Of a stretch of 5,973 nt of DNA, positions 4,135-5,973 are shown one piece after another (within the stretch, counting starts at the first letter, position 1; every line of letters starts with the position of its first letter). The DNA comes from JAAFHN01 sp031421855 (GTDB lineage: Bacteria > Pseudomonadota > Gammaproteobacteria > Burkholderiales > Burkholderiaceae_C): NCBI GenBank assembly GCA_031421855.1, contig JANOPN010000216.1, positions 1 through 5,973 on the forward strand. The letters are read 5' to 3'. The notes under the pieces are model-generated. The model was not told the DNA's origin and made no database searches. It worked only from the letters and a program-made list of their open reading frames with translations. The position numbers and the translations under genes were made by a program.

Positions 4135-5973
4135 TCACCGAAACCGCGCCTCCAACCCCACCCGCAGCGACGCATGCGTATCTGCGCTGCTGGTGCTGGT
4201 GAAGCTGCCGTTTGCATCGGCATTGTTGCTTGAATTGCTGGTGCGGCGCTGAAGTAGGTTGGCCACAGAGACTCTGACGTTGGTGCCGGGGTTGACTCGC
4301 CACAGGGCATATGCGTCTAGTTCGCGTTTATCGCTTTGGACACCGCTTTGGGTGCTGCTTCGTCTGAAAAAACCACCGCCTGAGTAGGAATAGCCCGCGC
4401 CGTAGCTGAGCTGAGGGCTCAAGCGGTGATCAAAGCCGAGGTTGGCGCTGACCGGTGTTTGGGCTGCCAAGCGGTTGCCCGGGCCGGGGATGGTGTTCAC
4501 TGTGCTGTGGTTTCGGGCAGCGTTTAGGCGGACTTCGATGGGTGGCGCGCCATCAAAGATGTTTCGCAGCGGGGTTTTGAACTCCATCTCGATGCCTTTG
4601 ACCAAGGCGTTGCCGACATTGGTGGGGCGACTGACCCAGCGGCCATCGGCATCGAGCGTGATTTGGCTGAAGATGACGCCCGCGATGCGCCGAGCATAGG
4701 TGCTGACGCTGAACACGCCTTGGCCCACCTGGGGGTTGTTGCCTTTGAAAAACTTTTCGTAGGCGAGATCAATGCCCGTGGCCAGCTCGGGCTTGAGGAG
4801 CGGGTTGCCAGTGCTGTCGGGCGACACCGCCGTGTTGTTGACCGCGTTGAAGCGCCTAGGAATCAGTTGGTTGGTGCTGGGTGCTTTGAAAGTACGCGAC
4901 AGACCCAGGCGCAGTTGATCACCTTTTTGGGTGAGCTTCCACAGGCTTTGGGCAATGGGACTCGTGACTTGGGCAGAGTTTTCGACGCCGACAAAGGTGT
5001 TGCCCTGGCTGGTGGTGCGAATTTTTTCGGTGCGCAGACCCAAGTACACGCTCCAGCGTGGCGTCACGTCCCATTCATCTTGGACAAACGCGGCGGTTTT
5101 GAGCACGTCTGCGCCAAAAGATTCGCGGGCAAAAACAAGTGGGGCTCCACTGCCCGCAGCAAGCGGGCTTTGCTCGTCTTGGTTGCGAAACTCACTGCGT
5201 TTGCTGGCCTCGATGTTGACGCCGCCCACAAACTGGTGGCCATCGCCCAGGGGCAGGCTGAGTTTGGTGGAGGCGACGCGGCTGTTGTCTGTGCCGCCAG
5301 CGTCGGTTTGGCGCAGCAAGCTGGATTGGCCCAAGGCATTGAAGCCATTGAAGTCGCCCGAGCTGTTGCGCTGGTTGCGATTGAGGCCGATGCGGCTTTC
5401 CAGCTTGCCGCCGTCGCCAAGCTTGCGTGTCCAGCCCAATCGCAAATTGGCGCCGCCGTTGCTGGATTCCACCACCGAGTGGGCTGCGCCAAAGCGCGGC
5501 GGCGTGCCCAGGGTGGTCGCGCTCAACTCGTCGAATACACCTCTGTAGTCGCCTTTGCGCACGAAGAGCTCAGCGGTCAAACTGTCGGCCTCGCTCAGCG
5601 CATAGCGCAGCCGCGTGTTGAAAGAGCCGCCGAAGTTATTGCCACTGTTTTGCTGGCGGTTGATGCGGGCAAATGTGGGCGTGCCCAAGGCATCCAGCCC
5701 TTCTTCAACGGTTTGGCCGTGGTATTGGCTCTTGTCTTTGTTGACCGACATGCCCAGGTTGTAGGTGAATTTGCCGACCTTGTCGTTCAAGCTCAGATTG
5801 GCCGACACGCCCGGTCGCGTGCCCAGCCGCATGCCCCAGCGAACCGCCTTCTCAGCGGGGAGTTCTCCGTCTTTGAGCACGATGTTGATGCTGCCGGCAA
5901 CAGATTGGGTGCTGAACTGCGCCGAGGCGGTGCGAAAAATCTCGATGCGCTCCAGCTGGTCGGGCGCAAGCGT
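4135..5973 (-). CDS. TonB-dependent outer-membrane receptor, N terminus beyond right edge
   Basis: The 612 codons present cover the end of the plug domain and a full beta barrel. The visible N-terminal part, DQLERIEIFRTASAQFST then SVAGSINIVLK, is the conserved end of the plug. Alternating strand and loop segments follow. FVQDEWDVTPRWSVYLGLRTEK and LRLGLSRTFKAPSTNQLIPR with LLKPELATGIDLAYEKF are the well-conserved mid-barrel strands. The protein ends in LRVGLEARFR, a barrel-closing strand with a near-terminal aromatic residue as outer-membrane assembly requires. A Ser/Asn-rich loop (TSNSSNNADANGS) precedes it. The start, signal peptide and TonB box lie outside the window; an in-frame GTG at 5880 is internal. 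It would import a bound ligand using TonB-ExbBD energy. The ligand is undetermined: an iron siderophore or another metal complex is typical. It is not a duplicate of the truncated receptor at 483-1061. Confidence 0.93.
   Translation of the reverse strand, partial: TLAPDQLERIEIFRTASAQFSTQSVAGSINIVLKDGELPAEKAVRWGMRLGTRPGVSANLSLNDKVGKFTYNLGMSVNKDKSQYHGQTVEEGLDALGTPTFARINRQQNSGNNFGGSFNTRLRYALSEADSLTAELFVRKGDYRGVFDELSATTLGTPPRFGAAHSVVESSNGGANLRLGWTRKLGDGGKLESRIGLNRNQRNSSGDFNGFNALGQSSLLRQTDAGGTDNSRVASTKLSLPLGDGHQFVGGVNIEASKRSEFRNQDEQSPLAAGSGAPLVFARESFGADVLKTAAFVQDEWDVTPRWSVYLGLRTEKIRTTSQGNTFVGVENSAQVTSPIAQSLWKLTQKGDQLRLGLSRTFKAPSTNQLIPRRFNAVNNTAVSPDSTGNPLLKPELATGIDLAYEKFFKGNNPQVGQGVFSVSTYARRIAGVIFSQITLDADGRWVSRPTNVGNALVKGIEMEFKTPLRNIFDGAPPIEVRLNAARNHSTVNTIPGPGNRLAAQTPVSANLGFDHRLSPQLSYGAGYSYSGGGFFRRSSTQSGVQSDKRELDAYALWRVNPGTNVRVSVANLLQRRTSNSSNNADANGSFTSTSSADTHASLRVGLEARFR

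Noticed and set aside
1..5973. CRISPR arrays, tRNA or rRNA genes, transposases
   Set aside because: No regularly spaced repeats, cloverleaf-like sequence, rRNA segments or transposase motifs were seen on either strand.

Overview
The window looks like a chromosomal segment of a betaproteobacterium, probably Burkholderiales and perhaps Comamonadaceae. The grounds are moderate-to-high GC, the protein styles, and inverted intergenic repeats of the TGTCATTCCAGC...GCTGGAATCC type. This placement is inference. The theme is metal homeostasis: a Fur-family regulator with Zur-like features, a COG0523 metal-chaperone GTPase, two TonB-dependent receptor sequences and an ABC-transporter substrate-binding protein fragment.

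Layout. (1) Positions 1-2841, minus strand, form a compact operon-like run transcribed leftwards: COG0523 GTPase (2841-1846), a class I SAM-dependent methyltransferase whose ATG abuts the GTPase stop (1845-1075), a TonB-dependent receptor reduced to signal peptide plus plug (about 1061-483), and in another frame a siderophore/B12-type binding protein without signal peptide or start codon (about 510 to beyond position 1). The last two look like the product of one deletion that joined a receptor gene to a binding-protein gene. (2) Positions 2842-3145 are a divergent regulatory region. It holds overlapping promoter-like elements for both strands, an AT-rich dyad covering the minus-strand -10 element, and a leader of about 225 nt with two overlapping hairpins. 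(3) Positions 3146-3547, plus strand, encode the Fur/Zur-like regulator. (4) Positions 3548-4134 are a convergent gene-end region without a confident gene. It holds a 90-nt palindromic REP-doublet element and two inverted, diverged copies of a short sequence that conserves a peptide reading (PLVTGFI[RE]F[IV]A). It also holds an open minus-strand frame broken by one TGA, and a terminator-like hairpin after the second receptor gene. (5) Positions 4135-5973, minus strand, are the C-terminal 612 codons of a second, apparently intact TonB-dependent receptor that begins beyond the right edge.

Working model (inference): the Fur/Zur-like protein senses zinc or a related metal and represses the divergent GTPase operon through the dyad. 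The GTPase would deliver scarce metal to client proteins, and the receptor and binding protein would import a metal complex. The methyltransferase role is unknown. In this genome the uptake end of the operon appears broken, while another receptor gene lies nearby.
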